A DNA stretch of 64,000 bases, taken from contig OU612075.1 of the NCBI GenBank assembly GCA_914767715.1, positions 2,170,001-2,234,000 on the forward strand, written 5' to 3'. A model generated the notes under the pieces. The model saw only the letters and a list, made by a program, of their open reading frames with translations. It made no database searches and was not told the origin of the DNA. This DNA is from Membranipora membranacea (taxonomy: Eukaryota; Bryozoa; Gymnolaemata; Cheilostomatida; Membraniporidae). The position numbers and the translations under genes were made by a program. This document shows positions 49,096 through 60,989 of this stretch, piece after piece. Numbering within the stretch: the first letter of the stretch is position 1; every line of letters begins with the position of its first letter.

Positions 49096-52000
49096 TTAAT
49101 AAAGTCCATCTGAAAAAGAAACAGAATGAAATAACTCAGGTTCTCTTGCCATATTGTTAATTTCATTTGTTGGCGGCTTTTTATTTGTATGAATAACTAG
49201 TCAGAGGACGTTCAAATAAATGCTGCAGTTACTAAATGCAAATGAGATGCAAGCTCTGGATAATTGTCATAAGAAGTTGTAATACTCCAGGCAGATATAT
49301 TTACAGCTCTTGCGGTTATATCCGTATCCAGTGGCACGGCGTCCATATCCGTATCCGGTAGCGCGTATCCATATCCGTATCCGGTAGCGCGACGTCCATA
49401 TCCGTATCCGCGGTTGTATCCACCATAGGTTCTGGTGACCTGGTAGGAGTGGCTGGCAGACTTGTCTTGACCGTACTTGTTGGTGTACTCAACGCTGTAG
49501 CTTCCGCTGGCAACAACCTTCTTGGCTGGGTAAGCTACACGACGTCCGTATCCGCGGTTGTAGAGTCCGTATCCCTTGTTGTATCCGTTGTATCCACGGT
49601 TGTAGAGTCTGTATCCCTTGTTGTATCCGTTGTTGTATCCGTATCCACGGTTGTAAACTCCGCAGGCAGACTTGGCGACCTCGTAGGAGGCGTTGCTGGA
49701 GCTGCTGTCGTACCTGTAACATAAAACCAGTCTCAGTTATTTAAAGTCAAAAATGCTCAGTTGTAGTTATCTCCTCCTTACTTTTCCAAAAGCTCTCTCC
49801 ATCCTACAGCTTTTAATTCAGAATAACCACATTTGGTCACCTGGATCGTTAGTCAATCAGCTAACTATTCATTTATCTTTTTCTGCAAAAAACTCCAAAT
49901 CTGACAAAAAATCTCCAAGTTCGTGTTTTTCTGTTTGGGCAGAAATACTCACAGAGATCTGGTTTTTTTTTGGAGCATTAGTTCATCACATTATCTAAAC
50001 GAGCTTTTGAGGGCATGTTTGAAATATTTTTTTAACATATTTAAAATTGCGATTTACTTTTTCATTACGGTGTTTATTTCATCCTTCAGTGCAGTGACAA
50101 TGTTGCGCAAGGCAATGCAAAGAGCCTATATATTTGTAGTTTCTATGCCATTGTGTACAGTTTCAAACAAATTCTAATTGCCTTTTATCAAAGGAGTGGA
50201 GCAATTTATAAATGACAATGGGGATGCTATACTGAATTTAAACAAAAGAATATTTCTGTTGCTTGATATAAGTTTTCAGTATAGATTGTGGTGATCCATC
50301 AGTCACCCATCAAATTCTATCAGAATGACTATAGACCTCAAAATAATTAATATCGTTAATATTCCGAAACATAGTTTGGATTTGGCTTTTTCAGTGGATA
50401 CTGTTCAATGATAGCATTTTCAAAATACGCCCAAATGTTTGTTTGAGCTTAAATTTTGCTCGAATGTCATCCCAATATTTTTATTATTGAAAAACACTAA
50501 TGTAACTATGCTGGATGCGTATAGGATTATGATAACTTTGTGTCTGGAGGGCTCACCCTTAATAATACACATTATATTCTATGTGAAATATTCTGCTGCA
50601 TTTTCAGTGAGCTGGTATCTTTACGGTCGACCTTGGTGTATTTATCACCATTTAGGAATTGCAGTCCTGAAGTAACTATTGACAGCATTCATGTTACGGT
50701 TGAATTTGTACATTTTTTTAAAAATCGTGCCCTGGGACTGCATCTATACTGTAACAAGTTATAATGTTGTTACTTTTGAGGATTCGGTTAGCCGAACAGG
50801 TGGGCTGCCTCAAGAAACAACAAATCTGAGATGGCCTCCATACAAAATGGGAAGCAATTCTTCACGCATTGCATTGAAACGATCCAAGTACAATTGAGAC
50901 CTGGATGAAGATATCAGATAGATCAATTACAGACATTGTTTTCACAGAGTAAATTTTCTAATCCCTCAAGAAAATCTTATTTGTAAACAACCAGTTGTAT
51001 TGCAGTCTCTGTGTTTCATTACAGGGAAAGAATTTGTTACTGTTGTGCCTTGTTTATCTTTTCCAAAGGATATAAAGGCAACGTAATATTAGAATATCAA
51101 AACCTGAGGATTACCTTTGTGTCTCAAGACTTGTTGCTTCTTATGATATTTATGTAATATAGCATTATTACATCAAATTAAAATTGAAGTTTGATTTAAA
51201 TCAGATGTTTTGTCATAAGCAACATCCTGGAGCATAGGCGGCAAAATTTGTTGCCTTAGTGGCCAGGTCGCAATATCTGCACCAGGTTGCCCTCTGTTTG
51301 CAGGCAGGTCGGAGCACACCTGGGTGCCTACCAAAGCCCAGTGCTAGATAATTTGTAATTCCTGCTCAGTCCAAATATATTTTCCAACCAATATTCCATG
51401 CCCGAAACCCCAGTTCTGATACAAAAAATTTAGCCCATATTGAGTGCTCCGTTTTTTTATACCAATTTTATTGCATCTAAAATATCATATCATATTATGT
51501 TAAATCAATAGGCTCTAGTGGCTGGCTGCTCCTATATTTACATTTTTGCAATCGACCATGACACCTTGTCGACATTCAATTATCCACACTCTCTTTACTC
51601 AACAAAAACATGGTCCATGCTTCTAAAAAGTTATACAAGGTTGCGATCACTTCACTCTTGGCTAGCCGGGTAAACCTTCTTCCAGGAGTTATTGCACAAT
51701 CAAGTAGAAGGTGCCCTGGGACTGCAGCTATAGTGCAACAAGTTATAATGTTGTTACTTTTGAGGATTCGGTTAGCCAAACAGGTGGGCTGCCTCAATAA
51801 ACAACAAATCTGAGATGGCCTCGAAACAAAGTCGAAAGCAATTCTCCACGCGGTGCATTGAAACGATCCAAGTACAATTGAGACCTAAGCTGAATGAAGA
51901 TATCAGTTAGAGCAATTACAGACATTGTTTTCTCAGAGTAAATTTTCTAATCCCTCAAGAAAATCTTATTTGTAAACAGCCAGTTGTATTGCAGTCTCTG

Positions 52001-53167
52001 CGTTTCATTACAAGGAAAGAATTTGTTACTGTTGTGCCTTGTTTATCTTTTCCAAAGGATTTAAAGGCAATGTAATATTAGAATATTAAAACCTGAGGAT
52101 TACCTTTGTGTCTCAAGACTGATTAAAATTGAAGGTTGATTTAAATCAGATGTCTTGTCACAAGCCGCATCCTGGAGCATAGGTGGCGAAATTTGTTGCC
52201 TTAGTGGCCAGGCCACAATATCTGCGCCAGGTTGCTCTCTATTTGCAGGCAGGTCGGAGCACACCTGGGTGCCAACCAAAGCCCAGTAGACGATGGGAAG
52301 CAGATACATTTGATATGAGGCCCTTTCGATAAATTTAAGGTTCAATGATTGCACAGACCAAGGTTACATTGTGGCAGCATCATTCAAGGATTGTAATAGT
52401 TAATCCTATTGTAACAACTGCCACAATACTACCTTCCTAGCTTTACCCACCGTATCAATTTAGCTAGGATAGTTAGGTGTAATTTAAGCATAAAACATCA
52501 AGTCTAATTGTGGAGTAAGGCTGTACAAAGAGAAATTATTTACGGGAGAGCCTGCATATTCTATTTTTTACTGTGATCGAAAACTTTGAATTCCGTTCAT
52601 TCTCCAGAACCCTATAATTGTGACAAATAGATGAAAGGAGTTTTTGGCTTCAAGCTTCCCATAACTTTCCCCTTGACACAAAGCTTGCAGGTATCTTGAC
52701 CAAGGAATAAAAAACTCTTTCCTTGACTATTGTTAAAAAATTTACTCTGAATCCCTTTACTCTGTGAAGCAGTCTATCCACATGCTTGAAATGTTTTACA
52801 CAGATAGATAGATGGGGTGATAACTCTATACTGCAAATGAGCCACCGAATTTCAACAATAAGAGAAGACAACTTCTTAGCCTAAGATTTGCCCAAATTGA
52901 CTTTAATGAACTGAGGTGAAGTCTTTTACCGAAATGAATTGTTATCCCTCCATCAACTTAAATTGTCGCAATAGGCTGTCAGGCTAATAGTTTTCAAAAA
53001 CATATAGAGTCAAATGCATTCTATTTCTTCATAAATTTGTATGTCTTGTTTTTATTAAAATAATAATAATGACAATACCTTGTTTAATAGAAATCTTTTT
53101 TGAGAGTAAAGTAGACTTACCCAGCAGCGATGGCAATGATGGCGGCAAGAGCGATGACACACTTCAT
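49096..53167 (-). CDS. Secreted Gly/Tyr-rich protein, copy 2, frameshifted near the C-terminus
   Basis: Coding exons (minus): 53167-53121, 49713-49305 and 49109-49096 (family stop TAA). The signal peptide is MKCVIALAAIIAIAAG. The protein follows copies 1 and 3 closely (YDSSSSNASYEVAKSACGVY, GY arms, SGSYSVEYTNKYGQDKSASH) until a net 1-nt loss near 49365-49367 inside a GYGYGRR unit shifts the frame. The spliced frame then misses the YGLY end and would stop about 20 nt further on. It also has changes absent from the others (a Cys for Tyr, Arg for Gly). TATA box, splice sites and poly(A) signal are intact. Either a decaying gene or an assembly indel in a repetitive stretch. Its intron 2 (3.4 kb) holds a tandem duplication. 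Confidence 0.8.
50727..51343. repeat. Duplicated segment, copy 1
   Basis: From GTGCCCTGGGACTGCATCTA to TACCAAAGCCCAGT this matches 51707-52290 closely, apart from about 50 nt (51130-51178) missing from the second copy. It lies in intron 2 of the copy-2 Gly/Tyr gene. A related fragment occurs at 20288-20365. Confidence 0.75.
51707..52290. repeat. Duplicated segment, copy 2
   Basis: Direct repeat of 50727-51343, offset about 980 nt, with substitutions spread evenly. Neither copy has coding potential that I can support. Confidence 0.75.
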
Positions 53168-53434
53168 GATTGGGACTGAAAAAAAGCAAGGAAAATTAAA
53201 AGGAAATGTTGTTGTTATCATTCATAATCTGGAGAATATCAATTTTAAAAATGGAAAAGCAGCATTGAAAAGATTCCTATTTAAAATTTTCTTTCTGTTA
53301 TAAGTTAGCATGTATATGTTAATCGATGTGATGAGTTCCACAGCTGTATATATTTTATCGATCAGCACTTTATTTTCTAACACATGTATCTTTTTCAACA
53401 CAATATTTTACAGGTTGTAGTTGTGTTCTAAGTC

Positions 53435-53525
53435 TACTTATTCGGTTTGAGGTGATCGGTTGATCTGTTTCTCTGCAGGTTAAAGCCAGGAATGATTTTT
53501 CTCTTGCTCTCCTCATCCCTTTATA
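53435..53525 (-). promoter_or_regulatory. TATA box and 5' UTR exon of Gly/Tyr-rich copy 2
   Basis: TATAAAG (53525-53519) is followed by GGATGAGGAGAGCAAGAGAA, then AATCATTCCTGGCTTTAACC, almost as in copy 3. The likely donor is a weak CGAATAA|GTAGAC near 53430, aligned with the CAA|GTAAGT of copy 1. Upstream (53526-53585) the sequence matches the copy-3 promoter. Confidence 0.65.
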
Positions 53526-55999
53526 CTGGAGCAGCTGTTATTATCACCTCCACAACAAGTTCATTACCCTGACAACAACTTGTTCGGCATTAAAACTGTT
53601 AACGGAAAAAAAACCATTGATACTAATTCGGGCATCACTGGTATTATTTGGTTTATTATCATAACCTTAATGCTGCTACTTGACAAAATACCTCGTCATC
53701 CCACCAGTGTCATAATCGTGCATCCTGTAATCTGCAGGATTATGATGTATTGGTGAGATGGTTGTATATCCTCTTGAATCATATCATGCTGTGATTCACT
53801 GGAGGGGATCATTATAAAACACTCCAGTTCAAGTTTAGCAGAAAATGGGGGTACTTTGCTAGTCAATGATGATGGGGGTACTTTGATGATGGGGGTGATG
53901 AGTCAGATGATGATGGGGGTGCTAGTCAGATGATGGGGGTACTTTGCTAGTCAATCTCAAAAGCCAGGGGCCTTACACTATAAGTCAGGTAAGATCTTAG
54001 CATTTCAACACACCCAACATACCTTCAAAGTGATTCGAATTCAAAAGTGGGAGATTTAAATTTACAGCGATATTGCACTGCATTGCGGTGCTTCGAGAGT
54101 GCGAAGCACCCGGGTTGTCCACCTGGGGGTTTAGGGGCGGTTCAAACCCCCAACAGGGTCCGGGGCATAGCCTCATCTGATGATGCTCTGAGAGCGTTTC
54201 TAGCCACTAGAAATGGCTAAAACATATATTTGACCCCAAATAATTTCAAACTGATACACTTTAAACACTAACCATCAACACATGGGCCCCTGGGACTTAC
54301 ATGCCCTTACTTTACCAATGTCCAGAATCAGCCACTCCATTGACCATATTATATAAGTCTTAATTTTAATGAAACAGGTAAATCTTTTAACATCATTGAA
54401 TAGCACAATTCCTTTTAATTTTAGGTGCAAAGACCTTACCTTAGGTCAGGTGGCTAGATCTACCAATAAGATTTCAAGGGTGAACAAAGGCCATATTACA
54501 TGTGCTTTGTACACTTTGTGTTTGTCTTTGTTTATCATTGGCTGGCTTTTTTTACCGCTAAAGTCGATGATCACGCTGTGCTTGTCTCAGTCATATTAAT
54601 TAGCACCCTTTATCTCTAACTAGCTAGATAACAGTAGGTTGTTCAAGAAAAATCGACCATCTTTCTAAAGATGTATAGTTTTTTATTAGGGTGCATCAGC
54701 TTCATTGGGAACAGACACTTTCAACATTTACATGCTAGTAGTGTGGAACTTGTTACAAACTTAGCTCATAGGACACAGTCATGTAATATTGGTAAGCAAC
54801 AGTTCATTGCACGCTTCTCCAATGATATAAAGAACCGCGATTTCTTGCGTAGCTGGTGGGCAGTAACAGAAATCAACATTAAATTAGATCTGGATCATTA
54901 TTCCCTAAGAGCATGTTTTTAGGCAGCTGCTTGTTAATGTACATAAAAGCCTCTGCAGCTTTCTTACCGCAATTTTTCTGAGCTCTCTTTGTTTTTTAGT
55001 CATAGTGATACACACTAAATGGTGCACTTTGGGGTGTACACTAACAACTAGTTAATGGCAGATGCTCAATTCATATAAATATACATCATTGGAAAAAGCA
55101 GACAACTCCAGTACAAAGATAGTAAATATTGCTGGTGCATATGTACTGTCTCATTCAAAGCAGGCAGTATAATTTCGCAGCAGTATGGCAATTTATTTAT
55201 GGCTCACCGCACACACTAATTTAATGGGCATTATATCCCCAGCATGAGTCAGTATGCATTCTATTGCTCATCTAAACAGTTCACATACTAAATCTGCTTA
55301 GTATTCATACTCCAAGCTCCGCCCACCAAAATTCAAAATAGTATTATTATTGAGATATTTCAGTAATTATTAGTTTAATTATATTTAAAATGCTCACTAT
55401 TATGGCAGAGTTTTTAAATCAAAATAAAAAATACTATATTTACTGAGAAAATATTATATGAATATCTATGAATCATTCACATGATACAATCAATACTATG
55501 AGGATCAGGTGAGTGATGTCACAGCTCTGATGAATTGCTAGGTATGAGGTGAGTGATGTCACTAGGCGGGAAATTTCACACATGACCAAAGTTGGAACAT
55601 GACACTCTATATGACTGTGAACATTTGGGCAAATTTGGGCAAATATGGATTTCAAGTTAAGTTCCTCTTTAAGTTTCTTAAAGAGTTATCTCTCCCTTAT
55701 CCATGAGTAGACAACAACACATTAATTTAAATGTGTAATTATGTTCCCATATCCTCATTCATCATTTCAAGCCATTCTCATTTTCCACATTCCATTTTAG
55801 TCATTTTCAGATAATTTCTATTTGGAGATAGGGTGTGTAGGTATCATCAAACCAGCAGTTGTGTTCCCTGTGCGATCAATGATATTTAATACATGAGATG
55901 TTCATAGGCTGATCAGGGTCGGGTCATCATTTTATCATTATTGTGATGAAAGAATAGACATCTCTTACAGTCACCTGCTTTGCAATTTTTGCATTTTTA
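53526..55999. other. Intergenic; minisatellite and GC hairpin
   Basis: About 53846-53960 contains repeated GATGATGGGGGTACTTTG and GCTAGTCA units. GGTGCTTCG/CGAAGCACC (54087-54095 and 54102-54110) forms a perfect 9-bp hairpin. Two short GGTGAGTGATGTCAC units occur near 55508 and 55548. No exon is visible, including no RING, B-box or coiled-coil exon for the TRIM copy that follows. Confidence 0.5.
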
Positions 56000-56000
56000 G

Positions 56001-57619
56001 GTCGATGTTATAAATGCAAGAGGGTCATATCTGAAACAAATGGATTCATTCAGAAAGATTGTTTTCCCTGGCATAACAATCAAGGGACTGCAAAAGTTTG
56101 TCATAACAGGTGCGATTCGATAAATTGTAATCATTTAAGACAAACTCAAAGATACTGCTCAACTCAACTCAACGCGCTTTCCCAACAATACTGCGGGTTT
56201 TTTATTGATTGTTCCACAGTTGTGCTCGCTGCCTCAAGAAAATAACACAGCAGGTTATCCGGCTAGAACTGTTCATGAGGGGAATTTTCCATTTTTCTAT
56301 TATATAAATACCACACAATATCCGATTTACTCCTTTTTGTGTTATTTTCCTTTATGATAATGAACAATTTATTTGTGCAGAGACAAAGTTCAGAGATATT
56401 GAGATGAAGATTGAAGTTGCTGACGACTTCATTAATGCACCAAAAGGCGGATCAGCAGAAAAAAAGCCAACATTACCTCCAACTTCTCTTCAATTTGTGA
56501 AAAAGGTTGCTGTAAAAAACCCAGCTAGAGTTTGTCATTGCCAAGGTTTCACATACGTGGGAAAGCGGAACAATGAAGTTGACAGAATCGATCAACATGG
56601 AAATGTAACGGCAGCATACATTAAACCTCCAGGATTCCCAGAATGTGTAACCGCTCATGAAGCCAGACTGTATATACTGGTGATGGGGAAATCTTACTCA
56701 GTCCATGTATACGGTCTGAACGGTACCCAGCTGCTCACCTGGAAACACGGAGACAGAGACTCTAGCGTCAGTCTGGGTCTGGCTCTCACCATCGCGAACA
56801 ATCAGCTTGTTATTGCTGACAGAACCTGGAGGAGTTTCCTTGTCTACAGTCTGACTGGAGCACTGATGCGGAGTGTCACATGTGATCTCATCGGTGAGAC
56901 AAAGGTATCTATGTGCTCTGCAGAGGGTAATTCGATCTTAGTAACTAATAACAGTACCAAACCCCATCTATACAAATTTAATCTGACATCGGGAGCTGTA
57001 GAATGACAGTCAAATGAAACTGCTGAACCGTCAACGATTACGAGATTAAAAGGAGAGTCTGCACTTGTTTGTGAAATCACCCACAGAAATCAGACAAAGC
57101 TCTTTGTTATGGACACCACTGCAGGTGAGCTAAGATTTTGATTAACGTAAATCGGCCTCAACTACAATTAAGTAATCCTACAGTCTGCCATTGATCTCGT
57201 CATGATATGGTCCCGGATATGGTATCAGAAATCAAGGCTGTCTAGGGTCCATCACTTTAACTCAACTTGTAAAAGACCTGCCATAACAGTCTCAATCTCT
57301 CTACAAATGTTCGGAGGAGTATCCGGCCCTAAAGTAATCTAAGGGGTTTGGGTTAAAATCAGTGATGGTCATTTTTCCTTTCCCCAACATATTTCTATTC
57401 ATGTTTTATTTAAAATAAAAACTCAGCAGTGCTCTCCTTGATAAGCTGTCTGTTTGAATCATCGTTCTAATATTTTAAGGAAAATTCCTGAGAGAACTGG
57501 TCGATCCAGAGAATCGACCCTATGGCGGTGTTTATGACATTTGTCTACATGGGGACACAGTTATCATACCGAGAGAAAGAGAGAATGATGTTTTATGCTA
57601 CAAGCTGAAATATGACTAG
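56001..57619 (+). pseudogene. Truncated TRIM copy (last three exons only) with a nonsense codon
   Basis: Three exons match exons 6-8 of the TRIM gene: 56001-56109 (109 nt, same length), 56381-57124 (744 nt, same length) and 57480-57619 (140 against 143 nt, one codon shorter). Splice sites and phases are kept. In the middle exon the Trp codon after SGAVE is TGA (57004-57006) where the intact gene has TGG; the frame is otherwise open to TAG at 57617-57619. No RING, B-box or coiled-coil exons are found in the 3.4 kb upstream. It is most likely a partial duplication decaying as a pseudogene, though stop-codon readthrough or a sequencing error cannot be excluded from sequence alone. A possible poly(A) signal AATAAA lies at 58193. 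Confidence 0.8.
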
Positions 57620-59292
57620 AGACTTATATTTCTACTATTACCAAGGAGCAACAGCGACGGAGTAACCAAGAAGTAACAGCTACTCCTTGCTATTACTATC
57701 GCAGAAGTGGATGGACCTGCAGATCGTTTATGAAGCCGAGGTTTTCTGAAAAATAGCAGTTAACAATATACATGACATTGATCATTTGTCTTTCGTATCA
57801 GAAATCACAATCCAGAAGGCTTCGAGTATTGTGGGGAATTAATCAATTGTCCGCCCCTTGATTAATCTATCTTAGATATACTTATGTGTGAATTACTGAT
57901 TTATAAACATAAACAAAGGGGCATTTTGGTTTTTAACATAATCAGAGCTGTAAAAGCTGGAATTCACATGGTGAGCAGTTCCTGGCTCTTCCCATCCAGG
58001 ACGGCGTTGGATGGAAAGTCAAAATGTTCCTACCAACAGACTTCTGATCAAGTGTGATTCTATATTCCGCCTTTGCTCTATTTATAGAGAACATCGTAGG
58101 TACGATACCTGAATTTCATTCCTCCATTGTTTTACATTCAAAGTCTGGACACTGCACATGCTTAGAAACCAACTTCTTATTGTTTCAATCCCAATAAAAT
58201 GCCGCATGAAATAAAGCTCTCATTCCATTAAATCACCTTGTGAGTTCTTGTTGAAGTTTATGCACTACGACCTAAAAATTCAAAAGGCATAAGTGACAGT
58301 AAAACTAATTGTTTCAGTGCCTTTCTGATGATACCGGGCGCTTACTTTTTGTTAGCCTTCCTCCAAAAAATTACTGAGTTTTGTCACACCTAGCATGTTC
58401 TCCTGACAACACCAGGGCTCGAACAGACGACGAGAAAACAGGCTGCCTCTGGTCATACTTACACTGCACTTGATTATTGCTACTGTCGAGGTTAATTGCC
58501 ACAGTTCCCTGAAACTTTTCCCTCAGCTACCAGCCACATCTCCAACTATCCGCTATGGGAATGATAAAAAAACTATCCGATATATTTACTTTTTTCATTT
58601 GCATTTTTTGTATACAAACACATACTAGACTAATAGGTAAGGCAAGCCAAGCTTTATTCCTGCTTTAAACTATTCCCAATTAAAATCCTTCGCAATACAC
58701 TTTATTTTGGTAAACCCCCCCCCCCCTCGATAGTGTCTTAAAGCAGGACAAAGCCAAATACAATATTGTTATTCAGTCGTCATGAATTTTACATTTTTTC
58801 AAGGCTATTAATCTTCAAACTCTAATCTCCTTGAATTTTTAAGTTTTATCACATGCATCGCCTATGGGTCAGCAATATTTTTGCCGTTACATCTCCAAAC
58901 AATTTGTAAAATAATAAATGATGTTATGGCAAGTGAAATTACATACCTTGGCAACACCCTCTTACTTTCTGCTAAATTTGGAGTGTTTTATTATTATCCA
59001 ATGAATCACAGCATGTGACAGGAGCGGATTACAGGATCTGAAGGCTATTTTGTAGCAATTTCAGAACCAGTTATTATCCGTTGAATGACAAGTGTATAAT
59101 GAGGATAATGGTTGGATCACAAGGCATTTTGTCATGTAGCAACGTGATGAGTCTAGGACAGATGTACTGTAACTTGAGTTTCACCAGACCAGGCGCTGTT
59201 ATGTGGGTTTTAGATTTTGAGATTCATTTTTCTCATTCCATTAATCATAAAACTTTGATGAAATTAACATCTACTTATATATTTTATAAATA

Positions 59293-59725
59293 TTATATTT
59301 TGCTTCTGTTGAAACAGTGGCCAGATCACAAAGATTAAATCAATGAGGATAAGGCATTTTAATATCTGTCAGCATGACAGTATTGAAAGAAAACTGTCTG
59401 CTCATATTCCCCTCCCACCTCCCTTTCACTAACCATGTCGTAAATTGTTGAAATTCTAGCAATTTCCTGGTGATGGTGTTCATTTGTCCGTCAATTCCGC
59501 ACCAGATTAACAACATCTAATACTATGGCAAGTACCCTGTCTGCCAAACAACATATACAGTGGCGTTGATCGTCACTTTCGGTTACAAATGCGTGAAGCG
59601 CCCCATATATTTTTCCCCTATAATATGTTACATTATAAGAAAGAAAAAATTATATTTTGCTTCTGTTGAAACAGTGGTCAGATCACAAAGATAAAATCAA
59701 TGAGGATAAGGCATTTTAATATCTG
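59293..59725. repeat. Direct repeat pair of about 75 bp
   Basis: TATATTTTGCTTCTGTTGAA ... GGATAAGGCATTTTAATATC occurs at about 59293-59369 and again at about 59649-59725 with two or three differences. Confidence 0.7.
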
Positions 59726-59971
59726 TTTTGTTGTGTTAAATTACAGCGTCTGTCAACTAAAATCTGCAAAATTGCTTACCAGATCTTTATTTTTACTGAG
59801 ATAGCCAGTCATGGCTACCATTTTATCTTCTGAGCAAATGATTCATCCAACTGGGATTTTGAGAGAAGTGATACTGTGATTACAATTTTATTTTTTTCCA
59901 ATTTGAGACTCTCCAAAAGACGCTACTTTCAGATTTAAACATTACTGATACTGCTAAAAAGTTTATTAACA

Positions 59972-60118
59972 GCATGTGGCCCGGTTTCAACCAATTTCAC
60001 TCAAAGTTGAATTTGGAAGGTACATTTTTGTTATATACTAACATTAGAATAGTACCTTTTTAGTACCTTCACATCTCAGCTTTGAGTGAAATTGAGTTGA
60101 AACTGTGCCATATGTTGT
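59972..60118. repeat. Inverted repeat, MITE-like
   Basis: CAGCATGTGGCCCGGTTTCA...CACTCAAAGTTGAA...GGAAGGTAC is mirrored by GTACCTTCA...AGCTTTGAGTGAAATTGAGT...GAAACTGTGCCATATG. Imperfect arms of about 55 bp; no coding capacity. Confidence 0.55.
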
Positions 60119-60499
60119 TAATGTAATGAACCTTATAGCAGTTTTTTAAATTAAACTAAGAACTTCAGAATGATACCAAAAACCTGATTCCTTCACAATC
60201 ACTTTAAATTTGAAACACGAGTTTTTTTTCAAGTAATACATTAATTCACCTGAGGTCAAACATGTGATTTTGGACCCAAGATAATAAGGATATATTACCT
60301 AAGCTAATGGTGAAGCTTTAGCCACAGATAGTAATTTAGCTAGCGGATAATACTCTTCACTTTTCTGATAATCATGTTTGTTTTATTAATCACAGCATGA
60401 TACAAAATTGTCCCCATAAAGGATGCCAAATAAATTTTGCAAATGTTAGAAGTAGTAATTTTAGTCTGATACCAATGGATTTTGTCCAGAAGCTGTTTC

Positions 60500-60633
60500 A
60501 GGGAAAATTAACAAGGTGTTGTCATGGTAATGAACTTGTTGTCGAGGTGATAATGACAGCTATTCCAGTATAAAAAGGATGAGGAGAGCAAGAGAAAAAT
60601 CATTCCTGACTTTAACCTGCAGAGAAACATCAA
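60500..60633 (+). promoter_or_regulatory. Core promoter and 5' UTR exon of Gly/Tyr-rich copy 3
   Basis: TATAAAAA at 60569-60576. The sequence just upstream (GTAATGAACTTGTTGT, GAGGTGATAAT, ACAGCT) is shared with copy 2 in the same order and spacing. The leader exon contains AAATCATTCCTGACTTTAAC and ends CATCAA|GTGAGT at 60633. Confidence 0.7.
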
Positions 60634-60989
60634 GTGAGTAAATATTTTTCAATGAAGTTTAAACTCAACACTGAAGTTTGAAATGGAATGGTATCATTTT
60701 AAAATGAATTTCCTTCTTTTGTTGAATTAATAAATTTCTTTATTTATAATTCCACATTGTCATCCTCTGTCTATTTCAACTTTACAATATTAATTTGACT
60801 TCAAACAAAATTTGCAAAAAAGTGTTGATAATATTTTAGGTAATTTTATTGAATTAATTTAAGAAAAGAAAATTTTTATTATATCCTGTGAATAACCATG
60901 TCCATTGATTGGTTGATTGGGCTTAGACGCATAATTGTTGCTTTTCAAATTAATTAATTTGGTAATATTTTTTACTGTCAGCCCTAATC

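Larger units (their letters stand above)
57620..60540. other. Intergenic; repeats, no gene seen
   Basis: Holds a poly-C tract (58706-58729), a direct repeat pair (59293-59369 and 59649-59725) and an inverted repeat (59972-60118). No exon can be supported. Confidence 0.45.
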
